Positions 1 through 8,394 of a DNA stretch of 64,000 bases are shown piece by piece. How positions within the stretch are numbered: the stretch's first letter is position 1; every line of letters starts with the position of its first letter. A program made the translations under genes and the position numbers. This stretch comes from Tautonia rosea (lineage in GTDB: Bacteria; Planctomycetota; Planctomycetia; Isosphaerales; Isosphaeraceae). The stretch spans positions 310,001-374,000 of the forward strand of contig NZ_JABBYO010000007.1 of NCBI RefSeq assembly GCF_012958305.1, written 5' to 3'. Under the pieces are notes generated by a model. It made no database searches and was not told the DNA's origin. It saw nothing but the letters and a program-made list of their open reading frames with translations.

Positions 1-1451
1 TCGGGGGAGCCGACAGTCATGCTGGTTCGGAGGTATTTCGGCAGGGAGTAAGATCGGCCTGGCGGCATCGAGCAAGCTCGGAGCCGAACGGGGTCGATCG
101 TAGGGGTGTGCGTTTCGAGCTTTGTTTGCTTGGGCAAGGCATCGGCGCGGTATCGGAGGATGCCTTCCTGGGCCAGGGCGAAGAAATTCGGTCGGTCGAT
201 CCGGTCGATCCGAAACCGGTCGCAACCGGGGGGGAGGGGGAGCTGTGGAGCCTCGATCTCTCCGACCACAATTTCGTGGGAGATTGCCCCGGCGTTGATC
301 GACTGGTCGGTCCGGGGCAGCTCGATCCATCCTGCGAAGCCGAGTTGAAGCTCGATGGAATCGGCCCCCAGGGTCGGCTCGACCCAGGATCGGCCGTCGA
401 ACTCGTCGAAGGCCAGCATTCGGAGATGAAGCGGGGTCTTCCCCCGAACCGAATAGGCTTCGCCGGCCGATTGATCGGGGCGTTTGGAATCGCGTCGAGG
501 ACCTCCCCGGACCACCGAGAACTCTCGGGTCGGGTTTGACTGGCGCGATTGTTCCTCCTGAAGCTCGCCCGACTGGTTCTGGATGGCCACAGCCAGACTG
601 CGGCGATTGTTGAATTCTTCGGGATCGCCGTAGCGTTCGGTGCTGGCGTCGTAGAGGGAGGTGTCCTTAGTTTCGAGGAAGATGTCGGAATCGACGGGAC
701 CGGAGGTGGTCGGGTCGTTGATCCCCTGGGCGAGGTTCGGGCCATCTCCCACGCCAGATTGAGCGGAGGCATCGGCGATGGTGGTTCCGCCGGAGGTCGG
801 CATCAATTCACCCAGCACGCCGATCGTTCGACGGGGACCGACCACGAGCACGGTCATCGCTCCGACGAGCAACCCCCAGACGAGGATAGCAAGAACCGGG
901 GGGCGATGGTTCGTTCCCTCCAGCAGCTTGATCTGGATAAAGCTCCAGTAGAGCAGGATCAACCAGTAGCTGCCGAGCAGGGCATAGGCCGTCGCCAGGA
1001 CGTAGAGCAGGCGGTGCTCTCCCAGAACCGAGCTGAATAGCATGAGCGCCAGAGACAGGCCGCCGGAAAGTCTCAGGCAGATGGGATTGCCCGCCAGCGC
1101 GATGACCGAGAGGGCGGCGTCTCGCAGCAAGAGGACCAGCATGGTTTCGTAGGCAAGCGCGGGCATCCCTGCGATGGTCACGCCGAGGTCCACCCCCCAA
1201 AGCACAGCGACCATGGCGCAGGAGAGGAGCATGGTGGCAACCGAGGGAACGTCTTCCGATTGCCTCCTGCGGGAGAGAAAGGCATGGACGATCACCGCCC
1301 AGCCGGTCAGCAAGGCGACCTGAAGGACCCGAAAGGCACCATGCACGCCGGGACGATCGAGCGTGTATTCGGCCGTGAGCACGGAGATCGCCACCAGAAC
1401 GAAGCCGAGCCGGACGAGTTGCCGACCGGCCCGTGTTTCCTCAGTTCGCAT
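1..1451 (-). CDS. Transglutaminase-like membrane protein (TgpA/DUF3488 type), 3' part outside the window
   Basis: The reading frame opens at ATG 1451 and runs without a stop off the left edge (about 483 codons visible). Its start overlaps the end of the DUF58 gene by 11 bases, so the two are translationally coupled. The first 205 residues hold about six or seven hydrophobic segments (roughly 12-30, 40-60, 70-90, 100-120, 130-145, 148-172 and 186-205). A soluble region follows with a beta-rich stretch around the motif FDGRSWVEP. This matches the N-terminal half of TgpA-like proteins, in which a transglutaminase core follows the membrane part. The Cys-His-Asp core is not reached, so catalysis cannot be judged. 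DUF58 plus a transglutaminase-like protein is a common bacterial pair, usually with a MoxR ATPase that is not adjacent here. Confidence 0.75.
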   Translation of the reverse strand, partial: MRTEETRAGRQLVRLGFVLVAISVLTAEYTLDRPGVHGAFRVLQVALLTGWAVIVHAFLSRRRQSEDVPSVATMLLSCAMVAVLWGVDLGVTIAGMPALAYETMLVLLLRDAALSVIALAGNPICLRLSGGLSLALMLFSSVLGEHRLLYVLATAYALLGSYWLILLYWSFIQIKLLEGTNHRPPVLAILVWGLLVGAMTVLVVGPRRTIGVLGELMPTSGGTTIADASAQSGVGDGPNLAQGINDPTTSGPVDSDIFLETKDTSLYDASTERYGDPEEFNNRRSLAVAIQNQSGELQEEQSRQSNPTREFSVVRGGPRRDSKRPDQSAGEAYSVRGKTPLHLRMLAFDEFDGRSWVEPTLGADSIELQLGFAGWIELPRTDQSINAGAISHEIVVGEIEAPQLPLPPGCDRFRIDRIDRPNFFALAQEGILRYRADALPKQTKLETHTPTIDPVRLRACSMPPGRSYSLPKYLRTSMTVGSP

Positions 1452-2778
1452 TGAGGACCTCCCGCCAGCCGCGCCGGAATTGTCCGGCAACGTTGTTCGC
1501 ATCGGTAATCTCGATCCAGGGGCGGACAAGCAAGGGCCGATCGTGGCGTTCCGGTTCGGCCACGGCGCCGAAGGAGGCGGCGCGGAGGATGATTGCTTTG
1601 CCTCCATGCGGCCAGGCATCTGCCCGCTGGAGCCCTCGATCGGTGGTGATCACGACCTGCAACCCATCACGGAAGCGTCGGACAGGAGAGGAGGAGAGGA
1701 CCTCGCCGATCGTTTTTGACGTTTTCGGCGGAATCTTCGCGAGCGTATCGAGCAGGCGTTCGCGATGCGAGGTGCCCGATCCGGTCGCGACCGAACGGTC
1801 GTCGACGACGAGATGAACCAGGGCTCCTCGGTTCAGGAAGGCTTCGATCAAAGTTGCTGCGATCCGGATGGCCCATTCCCGAGAGCTGTACGGTCCGTTT
1901 CCGCCGTGAACCGAAGGGAGGACGTCAAGCACGACCTGAAGATGCAGGTTCGCGCTGGCCTGTCGCTCGCAGACGATCAGGCGATCGTAACGGGCCGACT
2001 GTGGCCAGTGAATCCGGCGGAGTGAGTCGCCTCGGACATAGGGACGCACACCGAAGAAGTCTCCAGAGTGGCCCGCACGGTTCTGGAAGACGAGTCCTTC
2101 GCGGGTCCGATCACTCGCTGCGGCCTCGGGAATGTCGTCGAGTGGCAGGGATCGGGGCCAGACAAGCAGGCTCCCAGTGGTTGCGAGTGATCGCTCGGCC
2201 TCCCAGAGGCCAAAGGGAAAACCGGTTCGGAGGGCTGCCGAACCGCGCGGATACTCGCCTCGCAAGGGAGGGACGTACGGAAATTCGAACTCGGTGGTCC
2301 TCCATCCAGGGACGACCGCGAGATTGACGACCGAGCCAGAACCGGCATCTTCGTGTCCCCCCCGGAGGCGAAGCCCCCAGGAGCCGATCGGCAGGTAGTT
2401 TGATACGACCAGGCGGGCTCTCGTGCCTTTGCCCTCAACAGTCCGGCGGTCCTCGAACTTCAGGTGACCCCGGATCGCCAAGAGGCTGACCTTTGGCCAG
2501 ATTACCCCGAGGACGATGACCGAGCCCACCCCGATCAGGAGTAAGTATGCCCTGGCATGGACGAACCAGCCGCAGAGAGCCGCCGCCACTGCCGCCATCG
2601 CCAGACTTCCCAGCGGATAGCGCCAGGGAAGATACGCATTGACGAAGGAGAAATGATCGGCCTCGACCAGGAGATGACGCATCCCGAGCAGCCAGCGCTG
2701 CAACCGAGAATCGCCATCGTGATGGTGAACCCGTTCAGCGTTCAGTTCGCGATCGTCGAGGATCATCATTTCGGACAC
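1441..2778 (-). CDS. DUF58 domain-containing membrane protein
   Basis: The 445-residue product has two membrane segments at about 55-70 and 77-95 and a long cytoplasmic or peripheral region. The DUF58 signature GVRPYVRGDSLRRIHWPQ starts near residue 243, followed by the usual SAR-x-D-x-L-x-V. The C-terminal part has the alternating strand and helix pattern of the von Willebrand A-like fold found in this family. The family's biochemical role is unknown; members usually sit beside MoxR AAA+ ATPases and transglutaminase-like proteins and are thought to act as chaperone or scaffold partners. The downstream TgpA-like gene starts inside this gene's last codons. No MoxR gene is seen upstream, since the next 297 bases show no convincing gene. 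Confidence 0.85.
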   Translation of the reverse strand: MSEMMILDDRELNAERVHHHDGDSRLQRWLLGMRHLLVEADHFSFVNAYLPWRYPLGSLAMAAVAAALCGWFVHARAYLLLIGVGSVIVLGVIWPKVSLLAIRGHLKFEDRRTVEGKGTRARLVVSNYLPIGSWGLRLRGGHEDAGSGSVVNLAVVPGWRTTEFEFPYVPPLRGEYPRGSAALRTGFPFGLWEAERSLATTGSLLVWPRSLPLDDIPEAAASDRTREGLVFQNRAGHSGDFFGVRPYVRGDSLRRIHWPQSARYDRLIVCERQASANLHLQVVLDVLPSVHGGNGPYSSREWAIRIAATLIEAFLNRGALVHLVVDDRSVATGSGTSHRERLLDTLAKIPPKTSKTIGEVLSSSPVRRFRDGLQVVITTDRGLQRADAWPHGGKAIILRAASFGAVAEPERHDRPLLVRPWIEITDANNVAGQFRRGWREVLNAN

Positions 2779-3075
2779 TCCCTGCTCCCATCGACCTGGA
2801 AATCGCGTGAGGGATTGGCCGTGGCGCGGCGCTTGAATTCCCAGTGTCGAGAAGCGGTCCCCCTCGTTGGAGGAGCCAATTCAGGGCGATGTCGCCGCCT
2901 TGCCGGGATGAGTTCCGGGGCGGCTCAGCCTGGGAAGGGTTCACGCAAGTCCCCGAAAACACCGGTCGTCCAGCAACGGAGTCGGCGAATTCGTGGCAGC
3001 GTTGATCAAGAGCAACGCGCGAACGGGCAACTGGCGATTGAGCCCTTCGCGGTACGAAGCCCGAGGCTTCGGTGA

Positions 3076-3414
3076 TCAGCAGGAGGTGCCAGGAGGGGCG
3101 CGAGGCTCACCCGTCTTGAAGTACGGGGTCCGGATGGAGAGAGGAGCCGACACGATCGAGAAGGAATGAACCTGGAACCCGAGCGAGACGCCCTGGTGCA
3201 GCAAATCGAGCTGAGCCTGCCCGGAGAATTCGCAGACGGGACAATTAGACTCGGCGTCGAGCGGCGGAGAGGAGGGAATCTCCGAGCCGTCTGAAGAGCA
3301 CGTGGAGTGTCCTCCATCGTGAATCAACTCGTGGACGAACGGCCCAAGGGTGGGCAGCCACCCGTAGGTCAGCAGGAGAAGCGTCGCGATTGACTGAAGG
3401 AACGGTCGCGACAT
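3076..3414 (-). CDS. Small secreted or membrane-anchored protein with His cluster and CPVC motif
   Basis: Unrecognised function. From the second methionine pair (M at 3414) the product is 112 residues. It begins with a hydrophobic signal-like segment, followed by FVHELIHDGGHS (three His within eight residues), a spaced Cys and the motif CPVCEFSGQA. The His and Cys arrangement looks like a metal site, reminiscent of short bacterial DUF2946-type proteins of the copper or metal-handling sort, but I cannot assign it firmly. A longer start at 3483 would add 23 residues before the signal-like segment, so I prefer the internal start. No strong ribosome binding site separates the two. The next gene to the right is transcribed divergently. 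Confidence 0.6.
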   Translation of the reverse strand: MSRPFLQSIATLLLLTYGWLPTLGPFVHELIHDGGHSTCSSDGSEIPSSPPLDAESNCPVCEFSGQAQLDLLHQGVSLGFQVHSFSIVSAPLSIRTPYFKTGEPRAPPGTSC

Positions 3415-3746
3415 CATCAATGACGAATCGAGTGAAACGAGGTTGGGACGAGTGGTTGATGCGATCGGAGATTCCAATCTCATTTACGCTACGCGGTGTT
3501 GGCCCCCCTCGTCAATGGTAAGTTGGGCATTCGTGGTCCTTCCTTTGCGTTCGAAATGGATCTCGACAATCAAGGCAGACCGCCAGATCGACAACTTCGC
3601 CTACAATCGCAACGAGGACGACAATCGATCGAGCATTGCCCTGGTGCGGCATTGGTAAGATGCCCGATGCTTATCCCCTGGCTCTCGGTTGATGAAGCAT
3701 CGTTTTCGGACTGATAGCGAAGAGGACGGACAGGAGTTTTCTGGCG
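3415..3746. other. Divergent intergenic region
   Basis: This region separates the small His/Cys protein from the divergent short-chain dehydrogenase and should contain promoters for both. A GGAG ribosome binding site lies about 3731-3736 before the dehydrogenase start. I see no convincing -35/-10 pair, hairpin or other gene. Confidence 0.4.
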
Positions 3747-4619
3747 ATGGCGGACAATCTGGGTCGCATGGATGGGAAACGTTGCCTGGTGACCGGGGCG
3801 ACTTCGGGAATTGGGGCGGTGACAGCCGAAGAGCTTGCCCGACTGGGGGCTGAGGTGATTCTCGTCGGACGCGATCCGAAGAAGTGCGAGGAGATGCTTG
3901 AGCGTCTCCGACGGCAAACGGGCAACACTGCGATTCATTCAATGGTTGCGGATCTCTCGTCACAGGCGGAGGTGCGTCGCCTGGCCGAGGACGTTCGAGT
4001 GCGGTTTGATCGGCTCGACGTGCTGATCAACAACGCCGGTGCGTTGTTCATGGATCGTCGCGAAAGCGTTGACGGAATCGAGATGACCTTCGCTCTCAAT
4101 CATCTGGCTTATTTCTTGCTCACACACTTGTTGCTTGATTGTTTGAAGGCTGCGGCTCCGAGCCGGATTGTCGTCGTGGCGTCTGACGCTCATCGTGGAG
4201 CGTCAATCAACTTTGATGATCTTCAGGCCCAAACGCGATTCAAGGGGCTTCGGACGTACAGTCAGTCGAAGCTTGCCAACGTCTTATTTGCCAGAGAGTT
4301 GGCCAGGAGACTCGAAGGCACTCGGGTAAGCGTCAATGCCCTCCATCCGGGAGTGGTCAACTCGTCCTTCTTTTCCTCGGGAGAGGGGCCGGCCTGGTGG
4401 GTCATGCGCCGGCTGGCGGGGCTCATTGCCATCTCGTCAGAGCAAGGTGCGAAAACGTCGGTCTACCTGGCCACTTCTCCCGAGGTCGAGGGGGTGTCGG
4501 GAACCTACTTCGTCAAGCAACGCCAGGTGAAACCTGCTCCCGCGGCCCAGAACGACGAGGTAGCCCGACGGTTGTGGCGTGTGAGCGAGGAGATGACGGG
4601 GCTGGTTTCTTCGGAGTGA
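3747..4619 (+). CDS. Short-chain dehydrogenase/reductase (SDR), retinol-dehydrogenase-like
   Basis: The 290-residue protein has a full classical SDR core. The nucleotide-binding motif TGATSGIG is at 16-23, NNAG at 95-98, the catalytic Ser at 146 (VVVASDAHR), and Tyr171 and Lys175 in YSQSK. Such enzymes use NAD(P)H to oxidise or reduce hydroxyl or carbonyl groups. The sequence after the catalytic Ser and the length resemble the retinol-dehydrogenase/WW-domain oxidoreductase branch, which does not fix a substrate. A GGAG ribosome binding site lies just upstream of the chosen ATG. The gene stands alone: the next genes are a micro-protein on the same strand and a convergent operon. Cytoplasmic; no signal or membrane segment. 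Confidence 0.9.
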   Translation: MADNLGRMDGKRCLVTGATSGIGAVTAEELARLGAEVILVGRDPKKCEEMLERLRRQTGNTAIHSMVADLSSQAEVRRLAEDVRVRFDRLDVLINNAGALFMDRRESVDGIEMTFALNHLAYFLLTHLLLDCLKAAAPSRIVVVASDAHRGASINFDDLQAQTRFKGLRTYSQSKLANVLFARELARRLEGTRVSVNALHPGVVNSSFFSSGEGPAWWVMRRLAGLIAISSEQGAKTSVYLATSPEVEGVSGTYFVKQRQVKPAPAAQNDEVARRLWRVSEEMTGLVSSE

Positions 4620-4854
4620 GTGTGTCCGGAACAAACGCTGAAGGTGGTGCTTCGAGGTTGGTCTCGATGCACAACGCGTTCAGCGTCTGAGCCGTTTCAA
4701 GATCTCGATCATTTGGGATTCCGGTACAATGAAATGAAACCGTTCCATCCTGCGACGGTCTCGACGATTGCGAGAGGCTGATCCTCCTCTGAGCGAAGGA
4801 GAATCGAATAGTGTTGGAGCAGTACCTCAGAAAGCGCTCCAGGAGCCATTCGTG

Positions 4855-4944
4855 ATGAATGATGTGTTGCTGATTGTCGGCGTCATGTCGGTCTGGTTTG
4901 TCGTAGCTCGTTGGGTGCTCCCCGCGCTCGGAGTTCCGAGCTGA
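4855..4944 (+). CDS. 29-residue single-pass membrane micro-protein
   Basis: A short frame starts at ATG 4855 (an in-frame GTG lies directly before it) with AGGAG at 4841-4845. It ends at the TGA at 4942-4944. The product is a hydrophobic helix carrying the motif VVARWVLPALGVPS at its C terminus. A single membrane helix followed by a Trp/Arg/Pro boundary looks like a genuine tiny membrane protein rather than chance, and I have the impression that similar short frames occur in planctomycetes, though this was not checked. Function unknown. It lies in an otherwise empty stretch between the SDR gene and the tail of the chemosensory operon. Confidence 0.5.
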   Translation: MNDVLLIVGVMSVWFVVARWVLPALGVPS

Positions 4945-5136
4945 ATGGGCGGGTCGTGTGCGGTGTTACCGCACGAGGACGTGGAGCAGGCGGCATCGTC
5001 AAAGGACTCCCTTATTGCCGACCAGGAAACGACTCAACCGGGCGAACAGACGTCAATGCGATAAGATAAGTTTGAGCCTCAGCCTTGTTACGTGGATGGT
5101 CGAGCGATCGAGCCGAACAGCGATGAGTGTCGTGCC

Positions 5137-5790
5137 TCAGGGAATCAGACACAAGGCAAAGGGGCGAGCCGTCGAAGGCTTCAAGCTTGTCGAGAAGCTG
5201 ATCGTCGTTGTCAGTCCGATCGGCAGGAACCCAAGAAAGTGCTCGACAAATCGGAACCGGTCTCCGGGGTGATGCAGTTCGATCGGTTTTCCTGTCGCAA
5301 GCGATTCACGGATTGCCCTCAGCTCTGTCGGACTGATCAGCGCCGGTTGACGACTCTCGCGGCAGAGGTGGAGCGGTCGATGACAATGCCCCAGTTCGAC
5401 CTCTTCGAGCACGGCATCAGGTTCGGGACGATACTGAAACAGACCGAGCGCGAGCGCATCCAGATAGAGGGAAATCGGTACAATCCCGGTACGTTCAAGT
5501 GACTGTATCTCGAAGATCAAGGCGTGTGTGTAAATCTGTTTTCCGCCCCTCCCGCTATATTCCGGGCGGCCTTCGCAAGAACGAGAAACCACCATTCGCC
5601 CTTCAAGCAAGGGGTGAATGTTGACGCTTGCCCGGTTGGCCTCATCGACCACGAGCGCACCGTGTGAAGGACACCAGGAGGCCAGGGTCCGTGCGTCCGT
5701 TTCTGAGACGCCTCGCGAGCGGCTCACCACGTGGTAGCCTTCCCGGCCGCTCCGAGGCAATGAGGTGTAAATGGCCTGATCTACCCACAT
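5137..5790 (-). CDS. Stand-alone GTPase-associated protein 1 N-terminal domain (GAP1-N2)
   Basis: The start at 5790 (MWVDQAIYTSLPRSGREGY) was chosen because the longer frame upstream only shadows the GTPase gene. The 217-residue product matches GAP1-N2: an N-terminal QAIYTSL..GREGYHVVSRS segment, SETDARTLASWCPSHGAL, and a C-terminal end reading TISFSTSLKPSTARPFAL. In other bacteria this domain begins a longer GTPase-associated protein (N2, middle and C-terminal domains) encoded next to TRAFAC GTPases. Here only the first domain is present and the frame stops at once after it. The gene is last in the chemosensory operon, 40 bases after the zinc-ribbon GTPase, its expected partner. Whether it activates GTP hydrolysis or is an adaptor is unknown. 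The short form could be natural or truncated. Confidence 0.75.
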   Translation of the reverse strand: MWVDQAIYTSLPRSGREGYHVVSRSRGVSETDARTLASWCPSHGALVVDEANRASVNIHPLLEGRMVVSRSCEGRPEYSGRGGKQIYTHALIFEIQSLERTGIVPISLYLDALALGLFQYRPEPDAVLEEVELGHCHRPLHLCRESRQPALISPTELRAIRESLATGKPIELHHPGDRFRFVEHFLGFLPIGLTTTISFSTSLKPSTARPFALCLIP

Positions 5791-5830
5791 AGCCGCGTAT
5801 CCTGGAAAGGGCCGCTCACGGGAAGTCCCG

Positions 5831-6718
5831 TCAGCGCAGGAGGCCGGAAAGCCAGGCAAACGGCTCAACCACGCCACGAGGTTCAACACGCAGAGGAATG
5901 AGCAACTCTCCACCGTCTCGATCAACGAGTCGACCGCAGGAGCCGGCCACGCTGGAGCAGAAAAACTTGAAGTGACGCAGTCTCGCGTCGCACATGCGCC
6001 AAAGTGCCGAGGCATGGGCTCGGGCAAATGCGAGGGGGTCGTCGATCGGCTCTTCGCACAAATCGACCTTGGTGAAGACGAGCGCCACGGGAATATCCAT
6101 CTTCCGACGCCGCTGGCCGTGCATGGATTCCAGATACGAGATGAGCTGCATGGCGAACATTTCTTGAGCCTGCCCCTCGGCAATCACGCCAACCGTGTCG
6201 ATCAAGACGACCAGTCCGCCGCATCGTTCAATGAGTGTGCGTACGGTGGTATGAGTTCCCGGGCTTTCCAACTCGCTGGCGACGGCCTCGCCGGCAACGT
6301 CGGGTGTGACCACGTCGAAGCCGTGGCGCTTGCCGGTCGAGACCTCGCAATGAACCCATTGCCAACGATCGGCTTCGACCGGAGTTTTGTCCGGAAAGCG
6401 TTGCCGTTCCAGTGCGAGCATCACCTGGCGTTGCAATGCCAGGGAGAAAGGTCCTCGGGCCATTCCATGGAACGGACCAACACCATGCGAGAGCAGGTCG
6501 AGCAGCATCCCGAGGTAAACCGTCTTGCCGACACCGCTCGGGCCGAGGATTCCGACGATACGCGGGAAGGTTGGTCGTCCGAGGATCGATTCGATCACTT
6601 CCGCCGGAGCGAAGCATTCAATACAAGATTCTCCCCGCAGACTCCCTCCACAAAGCGGGCAGGGGACCTGACCCCCGAGCCGTGTGCTCCGATCGAGATA
6701 GCGGACACCGGTACTCAT
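5831..6718 (-). CDS. Zinc-ribbon TRAFAC-type GTPase (DO-GTPase2-like)
   Basis: The start at 6718 is preceded by AAGGAG, nine bases away. The 295-residue protein opens with a zinc ribbon (Cys20, 23, 32, 35). The P-loop GPSGVGKT follows at 59-66, with a Walker-B/G3-like DVAG segment (TPDVAGEAV) and a G4-like TKVD replacing NKxD. A zinc ribbon leading straight into a P-loop of the form G-x(4)-GK-[ST]-x-YL is the layout of the GTPases that pair with GAP1 proteins in predicted bacterial conflict or signalling systems, and a GAP1-N2 gene follows. The gene sits after an FGE-like gene in the chemosensory operon. Expected to bind and hydrolyse GTP in the cytoplasm as a switch; the output is unknown. 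Confidence 0.75.
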   Translation of the reverse strand: MSTGVRYLDRSTRLGGQVPCPLCGGSLRGESCIECFAPAEVIESILGRPTFPRIVGILGPSGVGKTVYLGMLLDLLSHGVGPFHGMARGPFSLALQRQVMLALERQRFPDKTPVEADRWQWVHCEVSTGKRHGFDVVTPDVAGEAVASELESPGTHTTVRTLIERCGGLVVLIDTVGVIAEGQAQEMFAMQLISYLESMHGQRRRKMDIPVALVFTKVDLCEEPIDDPLAFARAHASALWRMCDARLRHFKFFCSSVAGSCGRLVDRDGGELLIPLRVEPRGVVEPFAWLSGLLR

Positions 6719-6814
6719 TGAAGGGGGCTCCTTTAGTCGTTGCCGGGGCAGATCGGTTGTCGGAGACACTCGGTCTCACAGGATGTTCGGCGGATGGCGA
6801 GGTCGTCGTTGGAC

Positions 6815-7810
6815 TCAGTTGCCGGGTTGCTCTCGGAGTCGATCGGCCGAAAGCGCGCATCGGAAGCCAATGTTTGCACGACGATCGAGCGTGCCCTGAC
6901 CGGTTACGAAGTGGCAGGTTGCCTCGCCCGGCAGGTAGGTGTCGAAGCTGCCACCGACAATCCGACGCATTGGCTTCCAGGGATGAAATTCTTCTCCTGA
7001 GTCGCAGGGGACGGCGTCGAGCAGGTCCTCGATCCATTCCCAGACATTGCCGCTCATCTGGAAAATTCCGTTTGGAGTCGCCCCGTTGCGGTAGGCATCG
7101 ACGGGTACGGTGTCGCCGATCCCGCTGGAGCGGAGATTGGCTCGGGCTGGGTCAAACAGGTCGCCCCACGGATACCGGGTGCATCGGCCTCCGCCAAGGT
7201 GTTCGGGCCAACCGCCAGCCTTTTGCCATTCGGCGGCGGTGGGCAGGCGCTTGCCGACCCATCGGGCATAGGCTGACGCTTCATACCAACAGATGCCGAC
7301 AACCGGATGATTGGCCCGGTCGCTCGGATAGGTGCGATTTGACCAGTCGGCGGGTCCTGGCTGGCCGGTGCGATCCGTGAATTGCAGGAGGCTGGGCCAG
7401 ACTTCCCGCGGCCAGAGTTCCAGGCAGTCGTAACAGCCGGAGGCCACAAACCGTTGAAACATCTGGTTCGAAACCACATGTCGGTCAAGATAGAAGGCGG
7501 GGACCTCGACCAGTTCTTCGCCTCCGTCGCTACGGCCCAGAACGAGCCTTCCAAAGGGAATGAGGGCCATCCGTTGTTCGAGGGATTCCCAGGCACGTCG
7601 GGCATCTTCCTCAGTGACATGATCCGCGGCTGATTTGAGCAAGGCGAAGGCGTCTCGCCCATCGCTGATCAACTCGTCAATGAAGTGGCCGACCGATTCA
7701 GCCTCGGGAGAAGGGCCCGCGGCCGGAGCGGGACTTGAACGACCACCGAGCCATCGGAACGCCCAGCCTCGGCGGGGTGACTCAAGTGAGTGTCGGACCT
7801 GAACTGACAT
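6815..7810 (-). CDS. Formylglycine-generating-enzyme-like (SUMF1/FGE fold) protein
   Basis: The 331-residue protein has about 80 non-conserved residues and then an FGE/sulfatase-modifying-factor domain. Visible family landmarks are NHPVVGICWYEASAYARW (167-184), RLPTAAEW (188-195), YPWGD (213-217), QMSGNVWEWIEDL (251-263), GGSF (286) and NIGFRC (313-318). True FGEs carry two cysteines a few residues apart after GGS; here only Cys299 is present, in ATCHFVTGQG, where the usual Arg is also changed. It therefore more probably has a binding or non-canonical role than matures sulfatases. No signal peptide is seen. The gene is embedded in the chemosensory operon before the GTPase pair and after two coiled-coil genes. 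Ribosome binding site AAAGGA precedes the start. Confidence 0.8.
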   Translation of the reverse strand: MSVQVRHSLESPRRGWAFRWLGGRSSPAPAAGPSPEAESVGHFIDELISDGRDAFALLKSAADHVTEEDARRAWESLEQRMALIPFGRLVLGRSDGGEELVEVPAFYLDRHVVSNQMFQRFVASGCYDCLELWPREVWPSLLQFTDRTGQPGPADWSNRTYPSDRANHPVVGICWYEASAYARWVGKRLPTAAEWQKAGGWPEHLGGGRCTRYPWGDLFDPARANLRSSGIGDTVPVDAYRNGATPNGIFQMSGNVWEWIEDLLDAVPCDSGEEFHPWKPMRRIVGGSFDTYLPGEATCHFVTGQGTLDRRANIGFRCALSADRLREQPGN

Positions 7811-7855
7811 CGAAATTCCTTTGAACCCCGGGGGCCGCTTGGTAATCGTGATTCG

Positions 7856-8356
7856 TCAAGGGGACGCGTGCCCTCGGGATTCCGCCGTCCGACGGACGTC
7901 GCGGCGCAGGGCTTCAAACTGTCGTAAGATGGCCCGGTCCACCATGTCGTCACGTTCAACCGAAGGGCTGGCGACCGGGGCCGGAGTGGGAGCACGGGTC
8001 GGACGCGACTGTTCGACAGGTGATCGAGCCACGGAGAGCGCGGCGATCTGTTCGTGTTCGAGTCGTTCCCAGGCTTCAGCGAGTAACCGTCGATCGTGGT
8101 CAAGGGCCTCGACCTGGGCCTCCCACTCCCGTTGATGACGTTCGATCTCTGCTTGCAAGGCGGCCCGTTCCTGCTCGGTTGCGTGGTCGAGTTCCGACGT
8201 GGCATCGGCCAGTTCTTCGAGGCGATCAAGCCAGTGATGAACATGGCTGCGAATGCGATCCATTGCCGCGGTGATCGATGCAGGATCGATCGAGATCCTC
8301 GGGCCATTTCGTTCAATGAACCGGTGAGATTGGACTTCGCTGGTCGAGGATTGCAT
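7856..8356 (-). CDS. Coiled-coil protein of the chemosensory operon (166 aa)
   Basis: The start at 8356 has GGAGG seven bases upstream; a longer frame beyond it is a shadow of the next gene. The protein is unrecognised. Residues about 30-110 form a charged, heptad-rich segment (RLEELADATSELDHATEQER, then further Glu/Arg heptads) predicted to be a coiled coil. A Pro/Ala linker and a short C-terminal helix rich in Arg follow. No enzyme motif, signal or membrane segment is visible. It lies between a larger coiled-coil gene and the FGE-like gene, and is best read as a scaffold or adaptor of the chemosensory complex. Function is inferred from position only. Confidence 0.65.
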   Translation of the reverse strand: MQSSTSEVQSHRFIERNGPRISIDPASITAAMDRIRSHVHHWLDRLEELADATSELDHATEQERAALQAEIERHQREWEAQVEALDHDRRLLAEAWERLEHEQIAALSVARSPVEQSRPTRAPTPAPVASPSVERDDMVDRAILRQFEALRRDVRRTAESRGHASP

Positions 8357-8394
8357 CGGGGAGCCTCCGAGGGGGATGCGGAATCGGGCCGGTT

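Noticed and set aside
17-1200. Long minus-strand frames inside the TgpA-like gene
   Set aside because: They lie in other frames of a coding region with clear membrane helices and an in-frame start coupled to DUF58.
5001-5136. Frame-shifted continuation of the GAP1 gene
   Set aside because: One alternate frame stays open for about 45 codons, but its translation does not resemble the next GAP1 region, so I treat the gene as ending at 5137.
6815-7810. Sulfatase maturation as the role of the FGE-like gene
   Set aside because: One catalytic Cys is missing and the gene is far from the only sulfatase seen, within a signalling operon.
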